Below, one piece after another: positions 36,092-47,428 of a stretch of DNA of 64,000 bases. Numbering within the stretch: position 1 is the stretch's first letter; each line of letters starts with the position of its first letter. The stretch is from positions 12,674 to 76,673 of the forward strand of contig JADHZB010001894.1 of NCBI GenBank assembly GCA_015657535.1, read 5' to 3'. Source of the stretch: Nephromyces sp. MM_2019. Its lineage: Eukaryota > Apicomplexa > Aconoidasida > Nephromycida. Position numbers and translations under genes: made by a program. The notes under the pieces are model-generated. The model was not told the origin of the DNA. It made no database searches and saw only the letters and a list, made by a program, of their open reading frames with translations.

Positions 36092-38911
36092 ATGGAACAC
36101 GATAACCACAAGGGCGATGCGAGGGGTTCTAAGGACTACAAAACCTCACAGAGCCCCAGGGAACTGACAGAGTGCGTCAATTCCGGGTGGCTGCAAGAAG
36201 AAGCAGCAAAAAACTACTGGAAGAGGTCTCCATATGACGAGAAGAACCTCGCTCAGCATTTAAACATGAGACCAAAAAATGCAAAAGCCTGCAGCGAGGG
36301 AACTACTACGGAATACTCTCTACTAGAAAACTCCAATAAACCGGAAATGCCTCAGCCTAAAATGAATGACCCGGGTGCATTCAGTGTTGAACCAACCCCA
36401 AGCATGCAAACTAACGAGGGTGCGACGAAAGAAGCAAACAAACGGTCAAGTCCTATTTCTGAAGAAAAGAGCAGCTGTTCAATGGAGCAGACCACCACAT
36501 CAGATGGAAGCAAGCCAGCTGAACGGCAATCGAACGCTCCGACTAATGCGTCTAAGCGCAAGAGTAGCACAAGCACTGCTGATAATAGCAATGCGAAAAG
36601 CAATACAGGTCAGAAGTCTGGCATAGCAAGTCGAAATGGTCCGCATAAGGGTGAGGAATGGAACCCGGTCGACGCCTCAGTTGAAAAAATTGATATCGAG
36701 ATGGCAACGCTGCCTGCAAGTGAGAGGCCGTGCTACCAGTGGTTCGAAGGATTTCGATTACCTCTAGGGGCAGACGGAAGGCAGATACTCTTGCGAAAAC
36801 TACGAAAGGTTTACCACAAGAACAGCGAGGAATGGGATGCTTATCTGCAAGAGAATGGTGTTTTTTTTAATAGAATGCCATATGCCACGGTGGGAGAACT
36901 TTTCAAGCTGGCTAAAATCTTCGATGTTTTTGACTTTGCAGTAAGGTGCTCAACTGACTTCTCGAATGACACGGCTCTTCATAAAGCTGGGAGGCGCAAG
37001 CGTAAGCTTGCAACGAAAGAAAATCCTTCGGCAACTGCTGAGGCCCAGATGAAGAGGGAACAAAAGGATGGAGAGAAAAAGCAGGAAGTAGACGCAGAAA
37101 ATGATATCTCACCGAAATTAAGGGTATCTGATGCTGCTACACACCGCGGTTACCACACAGTTTCACGCTCCGGAAGAAAGATTCAAAACAACCGATATGG
37201 CAGCTACATAACAGAGAAGCATGCCCTCCCTAAAGTTTCCGACGTTGCTTTTGGTGGGATTGCTAATGAGGCGAATTGCCAATCTGGAAAGGCATATGAA
37301 ACATCGCTTCATACTGCTTCAGACAATGCTTACCCAGACGGAACACTTGCAGAATTCTGTGACACTTCTGACTTTCAAAAGACTAGCCAAATAGAGAATG
37401 GCATAGGAATAACTGCAAGGAAAATAATAACACCTATTGGGGCCTCGCAAGATTTGCAGCTGAAAAAGGCAGAAACTCTTAATTATGGTGGTGGGTACCT
37501 GCGAAGCAAGGCGGAAGCCAAAAGACGTCAGAATATGAGGGCACGTGTGGCCAGAGAGCTACAAGATAGGGATGCAACTAACATGCCTAAAACATCCCCT
37601 AGTGGGGTACCCATAGGAGACACTTCTTCGCAAGCTCACTTCCTATCCGTCCTCGAAGGATTCAAAGAATCGGTAGAGGCTAACAAGAGCTTAAAAGCAG
37701 CTGCACTACTTGCTGCAAACGCAGATGGCACAATAAATCAGCAAAAAAAAGCGAGCGGGCAGCAGCTCATTTCAACCCCCATCGGGGGTTGTAACAGCAT
37801 TAAGCGCAGGCTCTCAATGTCACAGGAAGGAGTGAGGCGTGATAGTGAGATTCAAACTGACCTATCAGTTGATAAAAATACCTGTTTGATTCCCGCTAGC
37901 TCACAACTGCAGGCGCTTACAGCAAGCTACACGGTTACAGCGCAGTACTTGCAACTTATTCAACTGTTGTCTATGCAAGCTAACCTGATTTCCCTACTTG
38001 AAGACAGTTCAGAAAAGTTCAAGCTCGTGGGAATGTCTGAGAATGAAAAGGAGTATGCAGCAAACAAGGTCCCTACTGGGCATGAAAAAGAAAAGCTCCA
38101 GAGCCTCTTAAGGAAGATCTCCACTCATCAAGTAAATTCTCGCATAGAGGATTTATTTTTGCAAAAGCGAATCGATGAAACAGCTCTTAAGTTGGCTCAG
38201 GGCCAGTATTTAAATGAGATTGCAGGATCTGCTACAACTGATGAAAACTCCGCTGAAGTCACATCGAACGCAGCTGGCCTTTTATCCCTGCAGCGCGCTC
38301 AAAATGAGTTGCAGCAAGGCTTCTCTAGATCTGCGAACTCGACTGAGCTAATAATGCAGTTATTGTCCTGCCTGCCAGATAGAAATTCAGGGCTAAAGTG
38401 TTCGTATGCCACTGAGCTGCCCAAGGGCACTAATACCTCTGAAAAATCAAGCGGTGGTATAAGCCGAGGAGCAGATTCACGTGAAGGGCATATACAAGAT
38501 GAAGAAGACTGGGTTGATCCTCAGGGCTGGAAAAGTGAATTTTTAAGAGAATTAATTCGGCAGAAAGGGTTAGAAGAGTTCCATCCCTTCGATACCAGTC
38601 CCGCTTTCTTTCCATCTCTCATGGAACATATTGCATCATCAGGAGAGCTGTCAAATTGGCTTGATACACAGCAGCATATGGACAGTGGCTTGCACCGCAT
38701 GTGCGATATGCTGTCGGTAAATGGTAGCCAGAATTATGAAGACTCTACTGACGCTGACGATTCAAACGGTGAAGGCTTTGAGTCAGGCTACTCTAATGAT
38801 ACCTTAGATCGGGTTAATATTAATTCATCCGAGACAGGCCGTGGTACAGAGGCAGTCTCTAAAGTAGCGCACAACATTGATTGGCCAATGTATGTAGATT
38901 GTACGCGCTAA
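36092..38911 (+). CDS. orphan single-exon protein, 939 aa, probably nuclear or cytosolic
   Basis: A long uninterrupted frame, ATG at 36092 to TAA. I do not recognise the family. Residues 1-200 are polar and low-complexity, with basic KR clusters (KRSSP, KRKSSTS). Residues about 210-300 look folded: PCYQWFEGFRLPLGADGRQI is followed by an aromatic- and basic-rich stretch (LLRKLRKVYHKN, EEWDAYLQENGVFFNRMPYA). A basic cluster GRRKRKLATK follows and could be a nuclear localisation signal. A helical segment without prolines at about 610-710 (SYTVTAQYLQLIQLLSMQ onwards) could be a coiled or dimerising region. Near the C-terminus a tryptophan-rich motif (DEEDWVDPQGWKSEF) precedes an acidic tail. There is no signal peptide or membrane segment, and no AP2 DNA-binding domain is visible. 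Single-exon structure is unusual beside its intron-rich neighbours. Confidence 0.75.
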   Translation: MEHDNHKGDARGSKDYKTSQSPRELTECVNSGWLQEEAAKNYWKRSPYDEKNLAQHLNMRPKNAKACSEGTTTEYSLLENSNKPEMPQPKMNDPGAFSVEPTPSMQTNEGATKEANKRSSPISEEKSSCSMEQTTTSDGSKPAERQSNAPTNASKRKSSTSTADNSNAKSNTGQKSGIASRNGPHKGEEWNPVDASVEKIDIEMATLPASERPCYQWFEGFRLPLGADGRQILLRKLRKVYHKNSEEWDAYLQENGVFFNRMPYATVGELFKLAKIFDVFDFAVRCSTDFSNDTALHKAGRRKRKLATKENPSATAEAQMKREQKDGEKKQEVDAENDISPKLRVSDAATHRGYHTVSRSGRKIQNNRYGSYITEKHALPKVSDVAFGGIANEANCQSGKAYETSLHTASDNAYPDGTLAEFCDTSDFQKTSQIENGIGITARKIITPIGASQDLQLKKAETLNYGGGYLRSKAEAKRRQNMRARVARELQDRDATNMPKTSPSGVPIGDTSSQAHFLSVLEGFKESVEANKSLKAAALLAANADGTINQQKKASGQQLISTPIGGCNSIKRRLSMSQEGVRRDSEIQTDLSVDKNTCLIPASSQLQALTASYTVTAQYLQLIQLLSMQANLISLLEDSSEKFKLVGMSENEKEYAANKVPTGHEKEKLQSLLRKISTHQVNSRIEDLFLQKRIDETALKLAQGQYLNEIAGSATTDENSAEVTSNAAGLLSLQRAQNELQQGFSRSANSTELIMQLLSCLPDRNSGLKCSYATELPKGTNTSEKSSGGISRGADSREGHIQDEEDWVDPQGWKSEFLRELIRQKGLEEFHPFDTSPAFFPSLMEHIASSGELSNWLDTQQHMDSGLHRMCDMLSVNGSQNYEDSTDADDSNGEGFESGYSNDTLDRVNINSSETGRGTEAVSKVAHNIDWPMYVDCTR

Positions 38912-41551
38912 GCGACTAACATGATATGCCTTCCATCTGATGTCAAGGCATGCTTTGCGGTTTGCTGTATCAATGGAAACTTCACAAGATACCCGCGATA
39001 AAACATAGAAAAAATTGTGCAGCCTCGTGGAGGCTCATGAAGCTTTATATTTTTTAGGTTAAAGTTCGTGCAACAGTACTTAGCCTACCCCCACCATATC
39101 AGAGTCAAAAAAAACTTCCTGAAACCAAAAATTTTTCGAGTGCATCATAGTGGAAGATCCCCGACGTATCTACCCGGCACCGCAGCTCTCGAGGCGGTAT
39201 ACTATCACTGATACGGGCTTTATGCTGCGGATATGGCTTCAGGAATATACGAACACGAACATGTAGTTTACGTAACTGCATAGATTTTTAACATGCAAAA
39301 ACGCCATGAAATGATAAAAGGGGGCTAGAAATGATCAACTTTGGTTTATGTAAACTATCACCTACTTCCCTAAATCGTTTTCATCTTGAGCAAGCAATAG
39401 ATTTCTGCGCCGTCTCTGAAAATTTACGGAATTTTCTCATATTCCGCGGAATTCCTTAGTAAAAGCAATTTTAACGAGTTTCAAAATAGTACCATCATGA
39501 TTCTGCATAATGCATCAAACTGTTCCGTACCGCGCGGCTGCTAACAAGATATCTCCAATCTAGCTGCCACCTTGCTGAATCATCTTCTTAGTGCTGCATA
39601 AAGTACAAGATTGCATGAGCCACAACATTCCGGCTAGTGAATGCCCATTTTAGCACTTGGGTTTGATTCTTTGTTGACTTCGAAGCTCTCGCAGAGCTTC
39701 ACCAACAAAAAAGAGATTTTAGTTTGGGCTGCTGGAGTTCGAGCGAAGTGCATGCTCTTAATTGGCTGGCACATCTCAAAGCCCAGGAATTCTCGAGACT
39801 TAGGGATGGCTGTTAGTCTTGAGCTCGCCAAGATATCTTCTAGAGCATTTTTATGCAATATAATATTGAGTATTATGTACTCGACTCTCACGTATAGAAA
39901 AATTGCACATAGCCCGACTTGGGCCCTTCTCCAGCTTTGCTGTATACGAAGAAGCGATAAATTGTTATTCTAAAAATGCTAGTGATAGTAAGCGTCTCGC
40001 GGATCATCCTGTACATATGTACATCGCGCAGGATTACCATATTTTTCGTCTTTGCGAGCATCTAGCACAGTAGCATCATATCAGTGGCCTATGCGCAACA
40101 CAACCCTACGTCATGGGATGTTCAATCGTTCTTAAAAAGCCATGGTCGATAAGCCAGCATTTCAGACCATTTTAAAAGCTTATCCTGCAAAGTTCTGGTA
40201 GCAAGCATTTTTGCTAGTGTTAATAGCATGTACGGAACTTTAGATCAAGATATGAATGCACTATTGCTTCTGAAAGTTCTATATACCATACGCTTATATC
40301 CGGCTTCATACCTAAGCTAGCTGTCGAAAAAACATCTAAAACAAGCTCTGCACATGCTATAAATATATAAATTGGATTTGACATAAAATTCGGACTACTC
40401 GCAAACATCTAAAATCAGCGCACAAGCACTCCCCGACACCTCATCACATTACTCTAGGGGGGGTTGCAACGAAATGCGGCCAAAGTGTCAAAATGAAAAG
40501 CTCTTCTATCTATAAAGATCTTACAAGCCCATTAAAAAAAGCTCCGATGCGAGCAATCAGTCGTAATGGCAAAAGCATCAAGACATTAGGGCCATTCTAG
40601 GCGAATTTATTAGATTTGCTCTACTAATGAGAATGCTTATCATTGCTTTAAGAGCTAAGGGCTCTCATAGTACACAGAATACCATCGCGACGACCTAGGA
40701 GTCATGCTCGCTTTTTTGACATTAAAAAGGCAAAATTTGTTGTAAAAAGCCCTGCTCACCAATGCAGGGCTGAGCAGGCTGCACGCACGCTTGGGAAGTC
40801 AGCGTAGCACACAACACATAGCTCGTTATAGCTATAAAGAAGGAGCGATATGACGGCTTTAAATTCGCCAACAAAATCGGCGTCCAAGCAATGAAGGTGA
40901 AAACAAGAGCTACGGTAATTTTAGCTCCAAAAACCATATCAAATAGGGAGGAACTTTATGAGTCAAGGCCCTGAATTTCGACTCAAATTGGGCTTGTTTT
41001 AGAATAATAGATTCCCATAGCAAAAGGAGAGTAGCCTCTTTGAGCGTGTGCATTGAAAGAAATTCATCTCAATCGCTTAAAAGTAGCAAGTTTTAGGCTT
41101 GAAAACAAGCTATTTGATATCAAAATAGAAGTTGAGAGACTACAAGCTATAGCATATTTCCAGATATATCTTCCAGCTAAAACAATTCAATTACCAGTGC
41201 TGCCGCTGAATAGGAGTAATGCTTCACTACCAAGATACTAAATTATCAATAAAGCGGAATTTACTAGGTGTAAGGGGACAAAGTTAGAGTGACGACTTGA
41301 GGTAAGAAAAAATTCTCTTAACGGAACGCCTAAATTACGAGGAGCGAAAACATCCTAGCAATACATCATTCTATATAATGACGGATGAGCATCCGGAAAA
41401 GGGTGTAAGTACAGCACATCTGTATTCTATGACTCGGGTTCTAGTCCAGTTGAGAAGAGCGGGAAAACTTTTCTATAATTCCTAAAATTTGCTTTGCAAA
41501 CTATATTGCCCTATAAACTTAGGCTAACTAATCTAATGAATTCGCCAGGGC
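38912..41551. other. intergenic, with weak minus-strand exon candidates
   Basis: Three minus-strand frames are better than average. 40937-40722 (71 codons) starts with a hydrophobic signal- or membrane-like stretch (MVFGAKITVALVFTFIAWTP) and has a second hydrophobic stretch. 40408-40220 follows a TTTTAG acceptor and reads MFASSPNFMSNPIYIFIACA. 39975-39634 is open for over 100 codons and reads LTAIPKSREFLGFEMCQPI. I cannot join them or assign a family, and a plus-strand frame (39641-39973) overlaps the last. The rest is AT-rich without content I can name. Confidence 0.3.
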
Positions 41552-44413
41552 TTATCCTCGTAATCTGCGCTTAAAACTATCCCATCCGGAACGATCATTT
41601 GGCCTCTGATATTAAGCACAAGAGCAAGGAACGTTATATAATGAAGGTAACAGGTCCTTCCTCTTGAGAAACATCAGAAAAAAAACTTCCGTGTACAACA
41701 TGTGGGTGTATGTGTGGGCATGTGTGTGTGCTGGCAGGTTAAAATGGGAATGCATGTGCTAGGATGTATGTGCTGGCAGGTTAAATCGCAAATACGAAGC
41801 TGCAATAAATAAAGATTTTGATAATACAGTATTATAAAGATGTATATTTTCGTGCCTTTGAGCATACCCTTCGATAAAGGAGCTGAGAAAACTAGTTTTT
41901 ACAAGCTTCATTAGCGCGCAAAGGTTTTGTGTCCCTCGAAATACCTAGTATATAGCTCCAGAACCCACCATTATAACAGCTTACGAAATTTCGCACACTT
42001 GAAAAAACTTCATACTCACGCAAAGGCAGACCGAAAAAAGCGGATTCCAATTCATGAAATTTTTCAAGTTTAACCTTTATCTCAAACTTAACCTTTTTGC
42101 CAGCCATTTTTTTGTAGTCCACGTTCTGAAATCGAGGCCCAAAAGCTCTTTTCAAAACGTTTTCGTTCGATTCTAGATCTTCTTTGTCTTCTTCAAGCTT
42201 GCCAAGCTTCAGCAGTTTCCTTCTGGCATATTCCGTAGCCTCGATATTCTTTAGCTTTACACTGTAGAATATAAGATTGGTAATATATACAAAGACCAGG
42301 AAAAAAACCATATAAAAAATATCCCTTCCACATATAAGCATATCAACTACGGTTAGCTGTATACCAAGAAAAAAATACCTCTTAACTTCATTTCGCCATA
42401 TACTGAGATCAAGAAGATTCAACCAAAAAGCACAAAAGGGAATTAGGGTCCTCTATAGGACCTAAACCCAAAACAAGAAAAAAATTAAAAGCAGCAACTT
42501 GCTTGCCATATTCAAGTCTCATGAAAAAATTAACGCATAAAATTAAAACCTAAAAAAAAATACAAAAATCACATTGAAGACAGCCTTTTTAACGTAATAA
42601 AAGAACAATATGGAGCCATGTGTGGTAGAAGAGGAAAACTCCCAGGAAAAATATGCCAAAAACCGGCAAACACGAAAGACGCCAAAGGATGTTAAAAAAT
42701 ACTAAATTTACTAGGCGAAAGCACTGATTTTATCAAAAAACCAAGGAATATGAGGTATACCCCCTGGTATCACATTAGAGAATAAAGGATTGCTCAAAAA
42801 ATGAAAAAATTGCAAAAAACAAAAAAAAACCCCCCAAAAAAAAATCGAATAGACAAAACAAAGAAAACTTACTCTATGGGTACAGGCACTTCGACAAGCC
42901 CAGTGACCCAATTCATCTTGTCTGCACTGGCTTTTGCAGCATCCTCAACCTAAGAAGTTAGCAAAGTCGTGGAAATAGAGGTTGAAAGCGAAAAAAAACC
43001 ACAAAAACAACGATAGTGTAGTGGGTAGCACGACTAACCGTATTTTTTTAACGCTGTTATACATTATCATTTTACAGAAAACAAAAATGCATATCTTCAA
43101 AGATGAAAGTGATGTGATTATTTTTTCTTGGAAAAATTTGCCTCTTCAACCACAGAAGTATATCAAATTGCAAGCGACGCCGCATAAAATCAATTTCTAG
43201 TGTTTGAAGACCTACTCAATTCAAGCCAGGTGACTTGCTTCATCAAAAACTTGAAAGTAAGTCACTTTCAAGAAACTTACCTGCAGATGTTCAGGGACCT
43301 GGTATAACTCAGACATCTTATCTGACACGCTGCTAGCATCTTTAGGTATATCAGACTTGGCCTTTAAATTCATCCTCTCGGCTAAAAATTCCCCTCTATC
43401 AGTTGTGGCATACATTGGGGAGAAAAAATATGAGTCTTGACAAGATTTACCACGAAATTAGCATCAATCAAAAAATATGTCAGAGGTTACTCAAAGAAAG
43501 AACACCATCAGCACCAGCTAATTTGACCCTACAAATTGGCTACGTATTCTCATGAAATGGGACAAGAATAGTAAAAAAGCAAAGATTTAAACGTGAAAAA
43601 GGCAAGTATATCATGTGAATAACAGTTTTTAAAAAAATTTATCAAGCCCTTTCTCTCCAGAAAAAACAGTAAAATATCATGCGAATTCTACATCATTTCA
43701 CCCAAGCTGGAAAAGTCAAATAACTCACAGGTGCTTATCTTCAGTTTGGTTTATTTTTGTGATGCTTCTGGCAGAAAACTGTTTCCCAAGAACTCCCGAA
43801 TCCTCACTCTCCTGATCCCCGCAAAACTTTCCTGCAGACTTTGAGGGTGCAGAAATCTGAGGCAAAAAAATAGAATTAATGAAGGACTCTTTCAATAGCC
43901 AAAACTTTGAGCATTTCGGTCAGTTTTTTTTCTTACCTGAGCGTTCACTCCAGAAGAGGTTTTACGTGCCTTTTGTATGGATTTTAAAGAAGCTACCAAG
44001 GCCAGGGCCTCATCAGCATCATTTGACCCAAACCTCTCTTGGACAACTGGGTTATCACCATCTGCATTCAAAAGCTGCGTCGATTTCTCTGATTTTTGAT
44101 GCTCAAAATTGACGTCCACATCATTGTCTCTTTTTTCAAGGCTAGTGTCACTAATTCCGCGCCGCCTACCACCCTGTTTCGCCTCATTTGGCCTTAAATT
44201 AGAGAAAGAGGTGGGCCTCTTTCGAAATATAGGACCTTTCGATAAGGAGGCATCTCCACCAGAAGTCTCGGCTTCGCCGCTCTCTGGTGGAAGAATATCT
44301 TGCTCCCGCTTACAATCCTCCTTACAAGACGAGGTACTGGCAGGAAGAGGATGGGAATCTGCCTCCATCACAGTTTCTGCTGAGAGAGTGGAAGGATCCG
44401 AGCGAGAAGCCAT
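41552..44413 (-). CDS. C9orf78/TLS1 (Hep59) family splicing-associated protein, six exons, 339 aa
   Basis: Exons in transcript order: 44413-43937, 43856-43729, 43395-43281, 42949-42873, 42261-42093, 41605-41552. Phases match throughout; the total is 340 codons with stop. Family landmarks: FRKRP near the N-terminal third, an ALALVASLKSIQKARK helix, SARSITKINQTEDKHLGEFL, LYQVPEHLQ (LYELPENIR in the human protein), and VTGLVEVPVPIDVKLKNIEA followed by TEYARRKLL, the most conserved part of the family. It ends in a basic tail (KKRPNDRSGWDSFKRRLRG, across the last junction). Human C9orf78 associates with the spliceosome, and fission yeast Tls1 affects splicing of shelterin transcripts; a splicing role here is inference. 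The N-terminal 80 residues are acidic, serine-rich and poorly conserved. The exon 5 donor (AAG|GTTAAG) is non-standard; an alternative donor at 42020 would add about 25 residues and a different last exon frame. Confidence 0.8.
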
Positions 44414-46141
44414 GACAACTTTTTTTTCTATGCTTTCAGATGGGATGGAGTAGAGGAGCCTGCCCCTTCGCTTATGGGGGGCTCTCCGTTGGTCAAACAG
44501 CGATACACGACGAAGAGGGAGACTTGGAAAAAAATAAAAGAAATGCCAATTATTGGGGTAAAGCACGGTTCACGATTAGTGAATAGCTAGAAACATATTC
44601 GTAAAGTTGACAAAAACCACTCTTATAGAAAGAGTAAGGGGCGGCGTATCATCGAACTGATCACCTATGAAGATAACTGATGGCAAAAAAAACTCTAGGG
44701 AGAGCTCTTGCTAATGAGCATGGCTCACTGTAAATTAAGCTTCATCAAAAAACACGTGGTGTAGTAGAATTTTCGCTTTTTCTTGAGATCTTTTATTCAG
44801 CTCAATAGGGCTAAGTATATCTTGCAGCTCCTGTATATGGAATAGTATGAAAAAAAAGCTTGCCATGTCTTAGTAGACTTTCAAGTGAAAGTCTTTAATG
44901 TATATTTTCACACAAATACTTGCGCATAATGAGAAAAACTCACAGTATATCGGGGCTTTCCCCTTGAAAGATCTTAAATTGCTAGTATACTCAAATATCT
45001 CTTATATGGATGTGTGTGTCTGTATTTACTCCAGTTATTTTTAGTAACTCAGTAGGTAAATTAAGAAGTATATTAGATATATAGGGGGGCTTTGCGGGTA
45101 TTTTGTATACATTCATTACGTATGCTTGGCATGTGTGTCAGAGCAGGCTGGACGGGGTATACCATAATAGCTTTATTTGCATGGCTGGCGAAACATTAGA
45201 TCACACACACAAGGTGAAGTTTGAGGAACATTAGAGTGAAAGGTAAGCCAGAAAAGGCAGAATTTGCAGAATGCCAACCAGTAGACCAAAGTTAGCAAAG
45301 GAGAAACTATCAAAATCTAAAACTAGCAAACCCTAAAATACAGCGGCAAAATGCTCGCTTTTCCTGTTTTTCACATCATTTGCAAGAAAAGGCCATTTGG
45401 GTTGAAAAATTAGCTTATGGAATCAGCAGAAAGTATAAAATAGATTTTTTAGCTATACAAATGTCAACCACCATTTTTTCTTTGGATTTCTAACAGAGTC
45501 ATTGCTTAATAAAAAAATCCACAAGATAAATGCAGTTCTATTTTTCCAAGTTATCGGTGCGAGGACAAGTTGTTTAATTCCATGTGCTCAGCTTATGAAA
45601 CAGCTTATTTTTATGAAAAAACTACACTGAAGTTGGTGCATCATCAATTGGGAGCATATAAAGGCAATTTTTACACCGTCTGCGTAAAAGGTGCCACTTC
45701 CTGGTATTTCAGAAAAGAGGCAGTTCCAGTTACCAGCAAGCAGCCTGTGGTACGAAAGATAGTAGTTTCCTCGATTAGCCGCGAACTTTATCTATACCCT
45801 TGGTAATTTTCTAAAATAAACCTATTCTAGTTTTCAAGTGCAGTGTATTTGCACATAAAAAAAGAAGAATGACGAGCTGCAGTTTTGCAAAGGTTTATCG
45901 TATGGATTTTTTGTGATGAAAAATATTGAAATACTGCCTAGTAATGCTGATTGGAGTTTACTTATCTTGAAAAGATTTAAAAAGGGATTGCGATGAATAT
46001 TGTATATAAAAATATATGCATGTCTTTAGAGCTGGTCGCACAAGGTGATGAAGGTGGTGTTATGGAAAACAAAATATATATGATGTGTGTGAGATATATA
46101 TGTGGATGCATGCATACCTATGCACATGCAGGTACCTCTAC

Positions 46142-46203
46142 ATAAATATGATGTTTGGATGTGTATGTACACATACATTTATATATCCAAACATCATATT
46201 TAT
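46142..46203. repeat. perfect 19-bp inverted repeat with a 24-nt spacer
   Basis: ATAAATATGATGTTTGGAT at 46142-46160 is the exact reverse complement of 46185-46203. The spacer can extend the stem by G-U and A-U pairs and contains a near-palindrome around GTATGTACACATAC. The sequence could form a long hairpin in RNA or a cruciform in DNA. It sits about 1.2 kb upstream of the giant gene. Confidence 0.9.
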
Positions 46204-46844
46204 CAATCCATAGAATTTCGGGAGAAGATATATATGCAGATACTGCAGTGGCCTCTCTTGTGAGCATCTTTGAAATCCAACTGGCTCTGCACTGGATGTT
46301 AGCTATGCTTTACCAAAGTAGCTTCAAAGTGGTATCCTTTTGGGGTGTATCTTACTCACGCAAAGGTAACATTCAGTAATTATGTATGCGAGAGTGTGAT
46401 GTATCTTTGCAGAAAACTCAATGTTTTTTGCCTTCATTTATCCTCAAAGTAGATGTCATCCATTGCTCAGTACCATCTCCTTCATATTTTACCAAAGAAG
46501 CAGTAGAAATCGTAGCTTTTTCGTATGAATATAGCAAGTTTCATAATATGATGATGATGCAATGGTGCTAAGGGGAGCTTTTGACGCATATTTCTATGCA
46601 TTTATGTTATATTTGCTTAATCTATCTTTGTATCTAAGTTAGTATCTGTGTGTTTTTTTTTCTCTATGCTTCCAGCGAAGGCCTACGTTAATTTCTTTCC
46701 AATACTTGGAGCTTATTGCTACGCACACAAGCACTCAAGGGGGGGTAGGTAACAACCCACAGATACCCACACTCAAACGAAGTTAATCGTATTCACACTC
46801 ATACTCAAACAAACACATTCGTAGACACGCACGCAGAAATAGAT

Positions 46845-46990
46845 ATGCACAGGTTGAAGCAGAGGGAGATGCACACGTTGAAACAGAGAGAGATGCACAT
46901 ATTGAAACACAGATACATCTACATACAAACACACACACCGAAACACACTAAAACACACACACCGAAACACACTAAAACACACACCCACAC
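46845..46990. repeat. 24-bp tandem repeats within a CA-rich tract
   Basis: Units of 24 bp start at ATG 46845, 46869 and 46893 (ATGCACANNTTGAANCANAG-like). They are followed by two copies of another 24-bp unit (ACCGAAACACACTAAAACAC plus ACAC) in about 46937-46984. Twenty-four bases is eight codons, so the frame stays open (46845-47123, with repeated LKQREMH), but the low complexity suggests a satellite, not a gene. Confidence 0.8.
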
Positions 46991-47428
46991 ACAAAAGACC
47001 ATCATCTACTATTACCACCCTTTCCAGTGTTTCCTTTCAGGCTGTGGTTCTCTGTCACTCTCTCACTCTCTCTCTCTAGTTCATGCTCTCACCTCATCTA
47101 ATCAGAGAAACTACCGTAACTAGCATCAGCCCTGATATTCTGCGATGTCATCTTCCTCCAAAGTGCCTGCCAAGTCTAAGGCGTCCTGTCTTCTCTGATA
47201 CGTTCCCTCCTTCCTCCCTGCGCACACACGCCCAAATATATAACATCTTTCCGCTGAGATGATTCCTGCGCTGATTAGCTTCACAAACAGACTACATCAT
47301 GAGTAACTTGAGCTATTTCAACCTACTATTTCTAATACGAAGAATGCACTGATTTTTGCGCTTTTTTGAGGAGGAAACTGTTCGTATGGGCTCTTGGCTT
47401 CCTGCTGCTCCCTCCTCCTTTTTTTGAA

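Larger units (their letters stand above)
44414..47428. other. divergent intergenic region
   Basis: About 3 kb between the TLS1-like gene (-) and the giant gene (+), so it should hold both promoters. It contains a strong hairpin (46142-46203), a 24-bp tandem repeat (46845-46916) and CA-rich sequence. The short frames at 45570-45806 and 46155-46379 (+) have no family features. Confidence 0.5.

Noticed and set aside
36092..38911. AP2-type transcription factor identity for the orphan protein
   Set aside because: No AP2 domain pattern is visible; only the disorder and basic clusters resemble that group.
42020..42092. Extension of TLS1-like exon 5 to a GTGAGT donor at 42020, with a last exon read in another frame
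   Set aside because: The stretch is AT-rich like an intron, and the alternative loses the basic family-like tail; kept only as an alternative.
43879..44453. Plus-strand frames over the TLS1-like first exon
   Set aside because: Antisense shadows; the minus strand carries the spliced, family-matching protein.
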